DNA of 64,000 bases from Phocaeicola sp. (lineage in GTDB: Bacteria; Bacteroidota; Bacteroidia; Bacteroidales; Bacteroidaceae), in assembly GCA_029257865.1 (NCBI GenBank), contig JARIAN010000126.1, positions 1-64,000 on the forward strand, written 5' to 3'. The notes below the pieces were generated by a model. That model was not told the DNA's origin and did not search any database. It saw only the letters and a program-made list of their open reading frames with translations. Position numbers and translations under genes: made by a program. Shown piece after piece: positions 45,187 to 53,794 of this stretch; the first letter of the stretch is position 1, and every line of letters starts with the position of its first letter.

Positions 45187-46499
45187 CATTTTGCTGGTTC
45201 TATCAAAGTTTTCAACCCCTTAATCTTTTCATTCTGTATCAGTTTTAACACTTGTTTAAATTTCCTGCGCGATACTGCAGCATAGGCACAATGATCCTTC
45301 ACATCAATACGGCCAATCTCTTCCTTTCCTAAGCCTCCTTTTTTAGACAGGAAACCTACAATATCAATTTTATTAATCTTATCCTTCTTGCCTTTACCTA
45401 TATATAAGGTGATGAATTGCGGCATAGACGGTGCAGGTATCTTCTCCGAAAAAACAAATGCTGCTGCATCTTCCATGTAATCAGGCATCTTTTCTTCAGG
45501 GCCTAAAATGACATAAGCCTTACCATTTGCATCCCAACGAGCTGTTCGTCCGTTTCGATGTACAAAGCCGTCCTCAGCCTGCGGCAAATGATAATGAACG
45601 ACATTTTGAATTTCTGGAATATCCAATCCTCGAGCCGCCAAATCTGTAGAGACAAAAAACCTACAACTTCCATTGCGGAACTTATATAAAGCCCGCTCAC
45701 GGTCATCCTGAATCATACCTCCATGAAACACTTCACATTCTAGTTTCATAGAATGAAGGTATTTACCTACTCTATCTACACTTTCACGATGATTACAGAA
45801 AACAATAGTCTGCTCTTTACCTAAACAGCATAATAATCGGAACAAGGTATCCAGTTTATCTTTTACCGGAGAATCTACACGGAACAATTGCAGGCGGTTA
45901 GCTAATTCTTCATTATCCTGCAAGAAATTCAATTTCACAATCTGATTCAATCCTGCAAAACGAGGAATCTCTTCAGCATCTGTAGCAGACAGCAAAAAGC
46001 GTCTCTTCAACGCAGGCAACTGTGCAATCACCTCCGACATCTCATCTTGAAAACCCAATTCCAGGCATTTGTCAAATTCATCTATAATTAAGATGCCAAC
46101 CTCTTTCCCATTAATATTCCCTTTAGAAAGATGATCATTCATTCTCCCTGGAGTACCAATGATAACCGAAGGATTTACTCCCTTCATGGTACGATGCTCA
46201 TCCATAGCCGGACGCCCGCCATAACAGCTCATTACAGCGAACTCTGTACCCATCATTTTAAAGACCTGCTCTATTTGTATGGCCAACTCACGTGAAGGAA
46301 CCAGCACCACCGCTTGCACCCTTGACACTCCTGTTTTTAACAAATTGACCAAGGGCAACAGATAAGCCAATGTTTTACCACTACCTGTAGGCGAGAGCAA
46401 AATCATATCACTACCAGAGTTGCAAACCTCTACAGCCTGCTGCTGCATGTCATTTAATTGTGCAATATTCAAATTGCTTAATATTTTATTTAAATCCAT
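45186..46499 (-). CDS. DEAD-box RNA helicase, DbpA-like
   Basis: A 437-residue ATP-dependent RNA helicase. Motif I is SPTGSGKT near residue 40, motif II is DEFD (a common variant of DEAD), motif III SAT, and the second lobe has STDLAARGLD and HRNGRTARWD (family: HRIGRTGR). The C-terminal ~75 residues (GKGKKDKINKIDIVGFLSKK...) form a DbpA-type RNA-binding domain, which in E. coli docks on 23S rRNA hairpin 92. A role in ribosome large-subunit assembly is likely. It is in its own transcription unit upstream of the serine genes. Confidence 0.9.
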   Translation of the reverse strand: MDLNKILSNLNIAQLNDMQQQAVEVCNSGSDMILLSPTGSGKTLAYLLPLVNLLKTGVSRVQAVVLVPSRELAIQIEQVFKMMGTEFAVMSCYGGRPAMDEHRTMKGVNPSVIIGTPGRMNDHLSKGNINGKEVGILIIDEFDKCLELGFQDEMSEVIAQLPALKRRFLLSATDAEEIPRFAGLNQIVKLNFLQDNEELANRLQLFRVDSPVKDKLDTLFRLLCCLGKEQTIVFCNHRESVDRVGKYLHSMKLECEVFHGGMIQDDRERALYKFRNGSCRFFVSTDLAARGLDIPEIQNVVHYHLPQAEDGFVHRNGRTARWDANGKAYVILGPEEKMPDYMEDAAAFVFSEKIPAPSMPQFITLYIGKGKKDKINKIDIVGFLSKKGGLGKEEIGRIDVKDHCAYAAVSRRKFKQVLKLIQNEKIKGLKTLIEPAK

Positions 46500-46562
46500 A
46501 CATCCTTTATTTTAAGCAAATTATTATAAGTTACTCAGACTCAATAACATATATAACCAAAG

Positions 46563-46605
46563 AAAGGTTGCAAAAGCAAAGATAACCAATGCCTATACAA
46601 CCTTT
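46563..46605 (-). terminator. Possible terminator of the rRNA methyltransferase gene
   Basis: 8-bp perfect stem AAAGGTTG (46563-46570) with CAACCTTT (46598-46605) across a 27-nt loop, 20 nt past the stop codon. Confidence 0.5.
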
Positions 46606-46625
46606 CCCCCTTCTATTTATATTTT

Positions 46626-47813
46626 TTACTCTACATATAAAACCAGCCCTTTCAGATACTCCCCTTCCGGATGATAGATATTTACAGGATGGTCTCCCGG
46701 CTGAGTAAGCTGATGCAAGATACGAACACTACGTCCGCTCTGAGCAGCAGCAGTAAATACCGCATTGCGGAAATTCTCCTTACTAACAACCTGTGAACAA
46801 GAGAAAGTAAACAAAATACCCCTTGGACGAATTTTCTCAAAAGCTTTGGCATTAAGTTTTGTATATCCACGCAAAGCATTACGAAGTGCATCACGATGCT
46901 TGGCGAAAGCAGGCGGATCAAGAATGATTAAATCATATTGGTCACCCATGCGGTCTAAATACTTAAAGGCATCTTCAGCATAAGCTTTATGGCGCTCGTC
47001 GCCCGGAAAATTCAATTCCACATTTTCATTGGTCAAATCAATCGCTTTTGCTGAACTATCTACAGAATGCACCAAATTGGCACCTCCACGCATCGCATAA
47101 AACGAAAAGCCTCCTGTATAACAGAACATGTTCAACACGTTTCGTCCCTTAGCATATTTCTCCAACAAACTACGATTTTCACGCTGATCTACAAAGAACC
47201 CTGTCTTTTGCCCCTTCAGCCAATCCACATGAAATTTCAGTCCATTTTCCATTGCCACATTTTCAGGGCTTCCCCCTTTGAGAAAGCCATTCTGAGTAGC
47301 CAATAAATCAGCCTTAAAAGGCAATGTCGTTTCCGACTTATAGTAAATATTCTGAATAGTATTCCCCATAACATCCGACAATGCATCTGCAATATCCAAG
47401 CGGTCAACATGCATACCTGCCGAATGAGCCTGCATCACAGCCGTATGATCATATATATCAATAATAAGCCCCGGCAAATTATCTCCTTCGCCATGTACCA
47501 AGCGGTAAGTATTATTAACCGGACTACCTAACACTCCCAAAGCTTTCCTTAAATCTTTGGCTACCTCCAAACGAAGCTTCCAAAAATCACGGTCTATCGT
47601 TACTTGTTTAAACGAAAGTACGCGTACGGCAATACTTCCAATTTGAAAATGTCCGCAAGCAATAAACTCTTTCTTTGAAGTATAGACATCTACAACCTCC
47701 CCTTCTTCGGGTTCACCTTCCACGCGGGCAATAGCACCCGAGAACACCCAAGGATGAAAGCGCTTCAGCGACTCTTCTTTTCCGGGTTTCAAATATACCT
47801 TTTTATACGACAC
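46626..47813 (-). CDS. rlmI: Class I SAM-dependent rRNA methyltransferase, RlmI-like
   Basis: A 395-residue enzyme. An N-terminal PUA domain (~1-75, KESLKRFHPWVFSGAIARVE) is followed by a Rossmann methyltransferase domain with the SAM-binding stretch NVLNMFCYTGGFSFYAMRGG and the catalytic motif LDPPAFAKH. The closest known enzymes are E. coli RlmI (YccW), which makes m5C1962 in 23S rRNA, and related YwbD proteins. A GTG start at 47813 is used because it directly opens the conserved N-terminus (SYKKVYLKPGKEESL) and no ATG is nearby. It is 36 nt downstream of the RNase D-like gene on the same strand, so they may be co-transcribed; both act on RNA. Confidence 0.9.
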   Translation of the reverse strand: MSYKKVYLKPGKEESLKRFHPWVFSGAIARVEGEPEEGEVVDVYTSKKEFIACGHFQIGSIAVRVLSFKQVTIDRDFWKLRLEVAKDLRKALGVLGSPVNNTYRLVHGEGDNLPGLIIDIYDHTAVMQAHSAGMHVDRLDIADALSDVMGNTIQNIYYKSETTLPFKADLLATQNGFLKGGSPENVAMENGLKFHVDWLKGQKTGFFVDQRENRSLLEKYAKGRNVLNMFCYTGGFSFYAMRGGANLVHSVDSSAKAIDLTNENVELNFPGDERHKAYAEDAFKYLDRMGDQYDLIILDPPAFAKHRDALRNALRGYTKLNAKAFEKIRPRGILFTFSCSQVVSKENFRNAVFTAAAQSGRSVRILHQLTQPGDHPVNIYHPEGEYLKGLVLYVE

Positions 47814-47849
47814 TGTATTTTGTTTTTTTATAAAGTTATCTTATACCAT

Positions 47850-48506
47850 TTATTCTACAGGCAATACTTCAGAAGGCTTTATCTTTTCCTCCAATACTTT
47901 TTCTACCTGATAGTTTCCACTGGATTCTAATTCTTGCAAATAAGTAAAAATCCTGACACAAGCCCACGCATCAGTAGCAGCATACAACTGTTGCCCTTCG
48001 GTCAACACATCAGCCTCCCAATTCGACAAACGTTGGCTTTTTGAAATCTTTTGTCCAAAAAGCAATGCATAAATCTTCTGCAAACTTTTTTCCTCAATAC
48101 CAAAACGAGGTACATAATCTTGCAATTCAATCCAATTACCATTTTGGGGGTTCATTTTGTTCCTTCGCCGCAACATGTTAAAGTCGTCTTTGAGTGAAAG
48201 CCCTACCTTTAACACATCGTTTACTAAAAAATCTTCTAAATAATCGGGAAGCCCCATGCGATTCAATCTGAATAAAAAGCAAGTATCTTCTGTAGATATT
48301 TGTAGCAGTGCCACCTTATGAGTCGTCCCTTTCTTAAAAGATGGTTTAGTTTCCGTATCCACCCCTACCAATACATGCGTATTCAAATATTCAATAGCCT
48401 TTCGTGCTTCGCTTTCTGTATTGATTACATAGATACGCCCTGAGAAGTGTACCTTTTCCATTCCAGCTACCTCTTGCTTGGATATTTTATTTTTTAATGT
48501 TACCAT
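47850..48506 (-). CDS. RNase D-like 3'-5' exonuclease
   Basis: A 218-residue DEDDy exonuclease domain protein. Exo I is VLVGVDTETKPSFKKG, Exo II is KVGLSLKDDFNMLRRR (conserved Asp) and Exo III is QQLYAATDAWACVRIF (Tyr and Asp). It lacks the HRDC domains of full RNase D, so it is a stand-alone catalytic unit that trims RNA or DNA ends; the substrate is uncertain. The ATG at 48506 overlaps the stop codon of the DUF5063 gene (TGATG), so the two are translationally coupled. A TTG codon just upstream is an unlikely start. Confidence 0.88.
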   Translation of the reverse strand: MVTLKNKISKQEVAGMEKVHFSGRIYVINTESEARKAIEYLNTHVLVGVDTETKPSFKKGTTHKVALLQISTEDTCFLFRLNRMGLPDYLEDFLVNDVLKVGLSLKDDFNMLRRRNKMNPQNGNWIELQDYVPRFGIEEKSLQKIYALLFGQKISKSQRLSNWEADVLTEGQQLYAATDAWACVRIFTYLQELESSGNYQVEKVLEEKIKPSEVLPVE

Positions 48507-49135
48507 CAATCATTCTCCTCTTCATCCTCTCCTGCTTCCAAACCTTCATATAAACTTTCTTCCGAGCAACTGTCATCCAAAGGGCTATAATAGTCATCAT
48601 TGTCCTCTGCATATTCGCCAGACTGCATGAACCTTACTTCATGTAAAGCCCTAAGCACATTCACCAATCGCTGCCCCCAAAACTCAGCAAACTGTTCTGC
48701 ACAAATAACCAATGCATCATTCATTGTCTGCTCGAGCCCCAATTGATAAACACATACAAAATCTTTTAGAGGCTGATAGATGTCTGCCAACGTTTCCGAA
48801 ATATTCTGATGAATAGGAGATTCGCTATATACCATATCTTCCAAAAACACATCTAGATAATCATCCTTTTCTCCCATCAGCGCCGCAATGGAACTACGTA
48901 CCCTTTCATAATCCCCTTCAGTTACAAAACGCTCCGGGTCAAAATGATCAATCCTCTCTCCTGCCGGCAATAAAAGCGCCTTCAGATAAAGCAATGGCAA
49001 GAGTTTGAGAGCCGTATCAACAAATGCTCGACGTGGATGTTCTCCGACACGTTCCAAAAAGCCACAACATTCAGCAGCTACAGTAACAAACTCTACTGTA
49101 TTCTTATCAAATATAATAGAAGTATTTTTTTTCAT
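48506..49135 (-). CDS. DUF5063 family protein
   Basis: A 209-residue soluble, mostly helical protein of unknown function, matching what I recall as DUF5063 of Bacteroidetes (FVTVAAECCGFLERVGEHPR near the N-terminus; ICAEQFAEFWGQRLVNVLRA late). The C-terminal 40 residues are highly acidic and likely disordered. The frame extends 39 codons upstream, but those codons run through the divergent promoter region and its -7 box (49155-49162), so the ATG at 49135 is preferred. It is coupled by a 1-nt overlap to the RNase D-like exonuclease and divergent from ftsK. Confidence 0.8.
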   Translation of the reverse strand: MKKNTSIIFDKNTVEFVTVAAECCGFLERVGEHPRRAFVDTALKLLPLLYLKALLLPAGERIDHFDPERFVTEGDYERVRSSIAALMGEKDDYLDVFLEDMVYSESPIHQNISETLADIYQPLKDFVCVYQLGLEQTMNDALVICAEQFAEFWGQRLVNVLRALHEVRFMQSGEYAEDNDDYYSPLDDSCSEESLYEGLEAGEDEEEND

Positions 49136-49154
49136 ATTAAAACTTATTGTCGTG

Positions 49155-49202
49155 CAAAGATACGAAAAAAATATGGGGGTAAAAAAAATATTTGTAATTT
49201 TG
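49155..49202. promoter_or_regulatory. Divergent promoters: DUF5063 operon (minus) and ftsK (plus)
   Basis: Minus-strand -7 box TATCTTTG at 49155-49162 and plus-strand -7 box TAATTTTG at 49195-49202, both exact TAnnTTTG. The -33 boxes are poor, and the two promoters overlap within about 50 bp, so they may compete. Confidence 0.55.
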
Positions 49203-49263
49203 CGTATGCTTCCTATATGGGAATAATAAAATGTAATAAAAACGTATATCATATTCTATAGAA

Positions 49264-51840
49264 ATGAAGAAAAAAACAAATAATCAACCACTTTCAGAAA
49301 AGTTTGCCACTACCCAAAAGACTCTTTCTATCTTAAAAAGTGAAAACTCCCGATTTATGTTCGGTATGTTATTCATCCTCTTCGGTACTTATCTGTTTCT
49401 TGCTTTCACCTCTTTCTTTTTTACAGGAGGGGTAGATCAAAGCATTCTGAAACATCCTAATCCCGGCGAATTACTTGCTACAGACAACCATATCCAAAAC
49501 TGGGCAGGAGCTCGGGGAGCCCAACTTTCCCAATTCTTTATCAATGACTGCTTTGGTATATCAGCTTATGCCATTGTCATTTTATTCATCGTTACAGGTA
49601 TGAGTCTAATCAAGGCAAACCAATTTACTTTATGGAAATGGTTTACCGGATGTAACATATTAATGGTTTGGATTTCCATTACATTCAGTTTCGTCTTTGG
49701 TGGGTTAATGGATAATTCATTCTTATATCCGGGTGGATTACACGGATACCGCATTTCATTATGGATTTCCTCACAGATTGGAAACCTCGGATTATTTTTG
49801 TCTATACTGACCACCGGCATCTTTATCGCACTATTCTTTTCAAAACACACCATAGAAATCATACGAAAAGCATTACGCATAGACTTGTTGTTTAAATCCT
49901 TGCACGAGAAAAGAACCCAAAAAGCAGCTCAAAAGAAAGAGAAAAAGGAATGTGAAGACAATGTGCAGGCTATTATTAAACCAATAACCAAAGCAAAAAT
50001 GTCAACAGCTACACCTAAGAAAGAGGAAATCATAGACCAAGATGATGAAAATATTGAAGATGTAGAAGAAATAATTGTTGATGAAGCCGCCGAGAATGTC
50101 AATATTGTGCCTGAAGAAGAAAAGGATACATACATAGAAATAGAAGAGGAAGAAGAGGAAAAGGAAAAGGAAGAAGAGACGCCTATTCAACCTACTCCAA
50201 AAGCCCCTATATATACAGAAAAAAACGTTCAGCCGGAAAACAACGAAACCCAGGAACCGATTTTTGAAATCAGCAACGAGAAGAAAGAGGAAGATATGGT
50301 TATTCATGGAGACATTTCACAACCTTACAACCCTCGCTTGGATTTGGAGCATTATCAATTCCCTACCCTTGACCTTCTTCAGGAATTTGACGAGACAAAA
50401 GAGCCTCCTATCAACATGGAAGAACAAACTGCCAACAAGAATCGTATCATACAGGTTTTACACAGCTTCGGCATTGAAATCAGTTCCATAAAAGCAAGCG
50501 TAGGACCAACTATCACCCTTTATGAAATCACTCCGGCAGAAGGTGTACGCATATCAAAGATTCGCAATTTGGAAGACGACATTGCACTGAGCCTTTCAGC
50601 TTTGGGTATCCGTATCATCGCACCGATACCAGGAAAAGGCACCATTGGCATTGAAGTCCCTAATGCTAATCCTAGAATTGTACCAATGGCTTCTATTCTT
50701 GCCAGCAAAAAATTTCAAGAAACAACTTACGAGCTCCCTGTTGCACTTGGAAAAACAATCACTAATGAAGTGTTTATGGTGGACTTGGCCAAAGCTCCAC
50801 ATATGCTAGTGGCCGGTGCTACCGGACAAGGTAAGTCAGTTGGACTGAATGCCATTGTGACTTCTTTGCTATATAAGAAACATCCTAGTGAACTGAAATT
50901 CGTTATCATCGACCCCAAGAAGGTGGAGTTTGCTATCTACGCCCCTATCGAGAAGCACTTCCTTGCTAAACTTCCAGATGGAGAAGATGCTATTATTACC
51001 GACGTTACAAAAGTTGTTCAAACACTCAACTCTTTATGCGTGGAAATGGACAACCGATATGACTTGCTACGAAAGGCTGGATGCAGAAACATTAAAGAAT
51101 ATAATGCGAAGTTCATTGCACGTCAATTAAACCCCAACAACGGACATCGCTTTATGCCATATATTGTAATCATCATTGATGAGTTTGGTGACTTGATTAT
51201 GACCGCAGGCAAAGAAGTAGAACTTCCTATTTGCCGAATTGCACAATTGGCTCGAGCAGTAGGAATACATGCCATCATTGCAACCCAACGTCCTACCACC
51301 AACATTATTACAGGTACTATCAAGGCCAACTTCCCTGCACGAGTTGCTTTCCGAGTAGCTTCTATGATGGACTCACGTACTATTTTGGACCGACCGGGAG
51401 CACAGCAGCTTATCGGAAAGGGAGATATGCTTTACCTGCAAGGCAACGACCCTGTGCGCGTGCAATGTGCTTTTGTCGACACTCCTGAAGTTGAACGTAT
51501 CGCCAACTACATCAGTCACCAGCAGGGATACCCTACAGCATTTATGCTGCCCGAATATGTGGATGAAAATGCAGAGCAAAGCAACAACAATTCAGAGTTA
51601 GACTTAAACCGTCTAGACCCGATGTTGGAAGAAGCGGCACGACTACTCATCTACCACCAGCAAGGCTCTACATCACTCATCCAGCGCAAGTTCTCCATTG
51701 GATACAATCGTGCCGGACGAATCATGGACCAATTGGAAAAACTTGGCATTGTAGGTCCTGCCAACGGAAGTAAGGCTAGAGAAGTCCTTTGTATGGATGA
51801 AAATGATTTACAGATGCGCTTAAGCAATACCAAAGGATAA
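49264..51840 (+). CDS. ftsK: DNA translocase FtsK
   Basis: An 858-residue septal DNA pump. The N-terminal ~200 residues hold four transmembrane helices that anchor it at the division site. A very acidic Glu-rich linker spans ~215-370. The motor has a beta domain, Walker A (AGATGQGKSVGLNAIVTSLL, near residue 520), Walker B (VIIIDEFGDLIMTAGKEVEL) and the RecA-fold core. The C-terminal gamma winged-helix (~790-858, QGSTSLIQRKFSIGYNRAGR) reads KOPS-like polarity sequences. It moves chromosome ends across the septum and activates XerCD at dif. Length is typical for Bacteroidetes. lolA-like follows after a 480-nt structured gap. Confidence 0.96.
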   Translation: MKKKTNNQPLSEKFATTQKTLSILKSENSRFMFGMLFILFGTYLFLAFTSFFFTGGVDQSILKHPNPGELLATDNHIQNWAGARGAQLSQFFINDCFGISAYAIVILFIVTGMSLIKANQFTLWKWFTGCNILMVWISITFSFVFGGLMDNSFLYPGGLHGYRISLWISSQIGNLGLFLSILTTGIFIALFFSKHTIEIIRKALRIDLLFKSLHEKRTQKAAQKKEKKECEDNVQAIIKPITKAKMSTATPKKEEIIDQDDENIEDVEEIIVDEAAENVNIVPEEEKDTYIEIEEEEEEKEKEEETPIQPTPKAPIYTEKNVQPENNETQEPIFEISNEKKEEDMVIHGDISQPYNPRLDLEHYQFPTLDLLQEFDETKEPPINMEEQTANKNRIIQVLHSFGIEISSIKASVGPTITLYEITPAEGVRISKIRNLEDDIALSLSALGIRIIAPIPGKGTIGIEVPNANPRIVPMASILASKKFQETTYELPVALGKTITNEVFMVDLAKAPHMLVAGATGQGKSVGLNAIVTSLLYKKHPSELKFVIIDPKKVEFAIYAPIEKHFLAKLPDGEDAIITDVTKVVQTLNSLCVEMDNRYDLLRKAGCRNIKEYNAKFIARQLNPNNGHRFMPYIVIIIDEFGDLIMTAGKEVELPICRIAQLARAVGIHAIIATQRPTTNIITGTIKANFPARVAFRVASMMDSRTILDRPGAQQLIGKGDMLYLQGNDPVRVQCAFVDTPEVERIANYISHQQGYPTAFMLPEYVDENAEQSNNNSELDLNRLDPMLEEAARLLIYHQQGSTSLIQRKFSIGYNRAGRIMDQLEKLGIVGPANGSKAREVLCMDENDLQMRLSNTKG

Positions 51841-52322
51841 TTACAGACTTGCTGGCATTACTGGAATGGGGACATATCTACCTTCTCCTATAGGGAAGTT
51901 TCCTCAAATATCATGACTTCAACGACTATGAAACCGCCTGCAAGCCTCTATCAATAAAGATTCGGAAGCAGTGCCACATTAGTCAACTTGCCTGATGGAA
52001 TATAAAATTTTATACCTACAGGGACTTGAGTTACCATCACCTACTGATAAAACGCTGTCAATGATTCATAAAACACAATCTTGATTTTATGAATCATCGG
52101 TTGTAACTCAAGATTCTGTAAGAATAACCGAAGGAATGGAATTACCATTCTGAATTTATCAGTAAAGAAGCCAGGCATTATGCATCAATTCTTCATCTCT
52201 GATTCCGCCAACAGACAGATTGCATTTTTCAAAAAGTGATTTTATCATGATAATGTAACAAACCCTTCAATCAAAATCACTTTTCAACATAATTTTTTTT
52301 TAAAAATCTAACCCCACTCATT
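51841..52322. other. Intergenic region with nested inverted repeats
   Basis: No gene. Several overlapping inverted repeats: CTTGAGTTAC (52025-52034) with its complement (52103-52112) enclosing ATGATTCATAAAA (52061-52073) with its complement (52085-52097); TACTGATAAA (52042-52051) with TTTATCAGTA (52155-52164); AATGG/CCATT at 52135-52149; and AAAAGTGATTTT (52232-52243) with AAAATCACTTTT (52273-52284), inside which TTATCATGATAA is a perfect palindrome (52242-52253). The last may terminate ftsK; the rest could be a structured RNA or an old mobile-element remnant. Confidence 0.6.
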
Positions 52323-52970
52323 ATGAAACATCTTTATTTATTCGGCTTATTACTTGGTTTAAACACCTACCCTACCCTAAAAGCCACACCTTATTATATA
52401 GTATCTACCCAAACAACCCAAAACAATTACTCCCAATCACAAAAGCTACTAACAGGAATCACTGAAAAATATAAGGCAGACGGTAGCATCAAACTTACAT
52501 TCAAAGGAACACAAGAAGGAGTTCTTTGGCTAGATGGAGAGCGCTTTTACCTGAATAGCAACGGGGTAGAAAGTTGGTTTGACGGGAAGACACAGTGGAG
52601 TTATGTGGAGCAGAATCAAGAAGTAACCATATCAGAGCCTAATCAAGAAGAATTGCAAACCATCAACCCATTCACACTACTCAATGCTGCCCATACACAA
52701 TTTACCAGCCTGTATGGTGGAAAAGTAAAGGAATATGGCGTACAAGGCCTAAAACTTACATTGACACCAAAAAATAAAGGAGATATCCGCTTAATCTCTT
52801 TAATCGTCAACCAACAATACGAACCTCTTTTGCTTGTTATCACACTAGAGAATGGAGAAGAGCAAAACTTCCGTATCATCAGCTACATTTCAGACCAAAA
52901 TCTTCCACAATCGGCCTTTCAATTCCCTACAGCAAAATATCCTAATGCAGAAGTTATTGATATGAGATAG
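52323..52970 (+). CDS. LolA-like outer-membrane lipoprotein carrier protein
   Basis: A 215-residue periplasmic protein. A signal peptide (MKHLYLFGLLLGLNTYPTLKA) is followed by one domain with the LolA pattern: ADGSIKLTFKGTQEGVLWLD, LNSNGVESWFDGKTQWSYVE and a C-terminal stretch ending SAFQFPTAKYPNAEVIDMR. LolA shuttles lipoproteins from LolCDE at the inner membrane to the outer membrane. Similarity is at the level of this pattern, so other LolA-fold members such as DUF4292 relatives remain possible. It is placed directly after ftsK, in the order common in Bacteroidales. Confidence 0.8.
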   Translation: MKHLYLFGLLLGLNTYPTLKATPYYIVSTQTTQNNYSQSQKLLTGITEKYKADGSIKLTFKGTQEGVLWLDGERFYLNSNGVESWFDGKTQWSYVEQNQEVTISEPNQEELQTINPFTLLNAAHTQFTSLYGGKVKEYGVQGLKLTLTPKNKGDIRLISLIVNQQYEPLLLVITLENGEEQNFRIISYISDQNLPQSAFQFPTAKYPNAEVIDMR

Positions 52971-53069
52971 GTCTTCAACAGAACGATTCATTGTTCGCCT
53001 TCACTTAACCACATTGAGGTTATAGACCAAAAAAATAAAGTTACTGTAGGATTATTACAAACATGTTAC

Positions 53070-53077
53070 TACCTTTG
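53070..53077 (+). promoter_or_regulatory. Sigma-ABfr -7 element of the ThiE-like gene
   Basis: TACCTTTG, an exact TAnnTTTG match, 23 nt before the ATG at 53101. The -33 position is poor. Confidence 0.5.
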
Positions 53078-53100
53078 CAAATGTTTTATATACAACCTGT

Positions 53101-53709
53101 ATGAAATTAATTCTGATAACAACCCCTACATATTTTGTAGAAGAAGATAAAATCATTACCAAACTTTTTGAAGAAGGTTTGGATATTCTGCATCTACGTA
53201 AACCGGAGACTGCTCCAGTATATGCAGAGAGGCTTCTTACCCTCATTCCAGAAAAGTATCGTAAGCGCATTGTCGTTCATGGACACTTCTATCTGAAAGA
53301 AGAATATAAATTGAAAGGAATACATCTAAACCAACGCAACCCAATGCCACCTATGGACTACTCCGGTCATCTTAGCACATCTTGCCATTCATTGGAAGAG
53401 ATAAAACTTCAAAAAAAGAAATTCGACTATATGTTTCTGAGTCCGATATATGACAGCATATCTAAACCAGACTATAATTCAGCTTTTTCCCCAGAGCAAA
53501 TAAGAAAAGCGGCCAAAGAAGGAATTATCGATAAAAAGGTGATAGCCTTAGGAGGTATAAATGAACAAAACATTTTGGAAATCAAAGATTATGGTTTTGG
53601 CGGGGCTGCAATTATCGGTGGACTTTGGAATAAATTTGACCCTAATTTTGACAATAATTACCAACCCCTTATTGAACATTTCAAAAAGCTGAAGAAATTA
53701 GCAGACTAA
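53101..53709 (+). CDS. ThiE/TenI-like TIM-barrel protein
   Basis: A 202-residue soluble protein with the thiamine phosphate synthase fold: LHLRKPE (strand 2, family QLR.K), KGIHLNQRN (family GvHLGq.D), TSCHSLEEI, FDYMFLSPIYDSISKP (family DYig.GPif.T.TK) and VIALGGINEQNI. Several ligands for pyrophosphate and Mg2+ in ThiE are not conserved (the LIINDR strand is IVVHGH here), so it is closer to TenI-like thiazole tautomerases or a non-thiamine paralogue. No other thiamine genes are nearby. It has its own promoter and is followed by prs, which also has its own promoter. Confidence 0.75.
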   Translation: MKLILITTPTYFVEEDKIITKLFEEGLDILHLRKPETAPVYAERLLTLIPEKYRKRIVVHGHFYLKEEYKLKGIHLNQRNPMPPMDYSGHLSTSCHSLEEIKLQKKKFDYMFLSPIYDSISKPDYNSAFSPEQIRKAAKEGIIDKKVIALGGINEQNILEIKDYGFGGAAIIGGLWNKFDPNFDNNYQPLIEHFKKLKKLAD

Positions 53710-53726
53710 ATATTTCCTCCTTTTCA

Positions 53727-53758
53727 TTTGTTCGGATAAAAGAAATGGAGTAACTTTG
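53727..53758 (+). promoter_or_regulatory. Sigma-ABfr promoter of prs
   Basis: TTTG (53727-53730), exactly 20 nt, TAACTTTG (53751-53758): a full consensus match, 36 nt before the ATG. Confidence 0.8.
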
Positions 53759-53794
53759 CAATACATTTAATGGCAATATTATCATAAAATCACA

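Noticed and set aside
51841-52030. Possible decayed gene after ftsK (a few short frames resembling repeat proteins)
   Set aside because: No frame stays open for long on either strand, and the resemblance to BspA-like repeats was too weak to support a pseudogene call.
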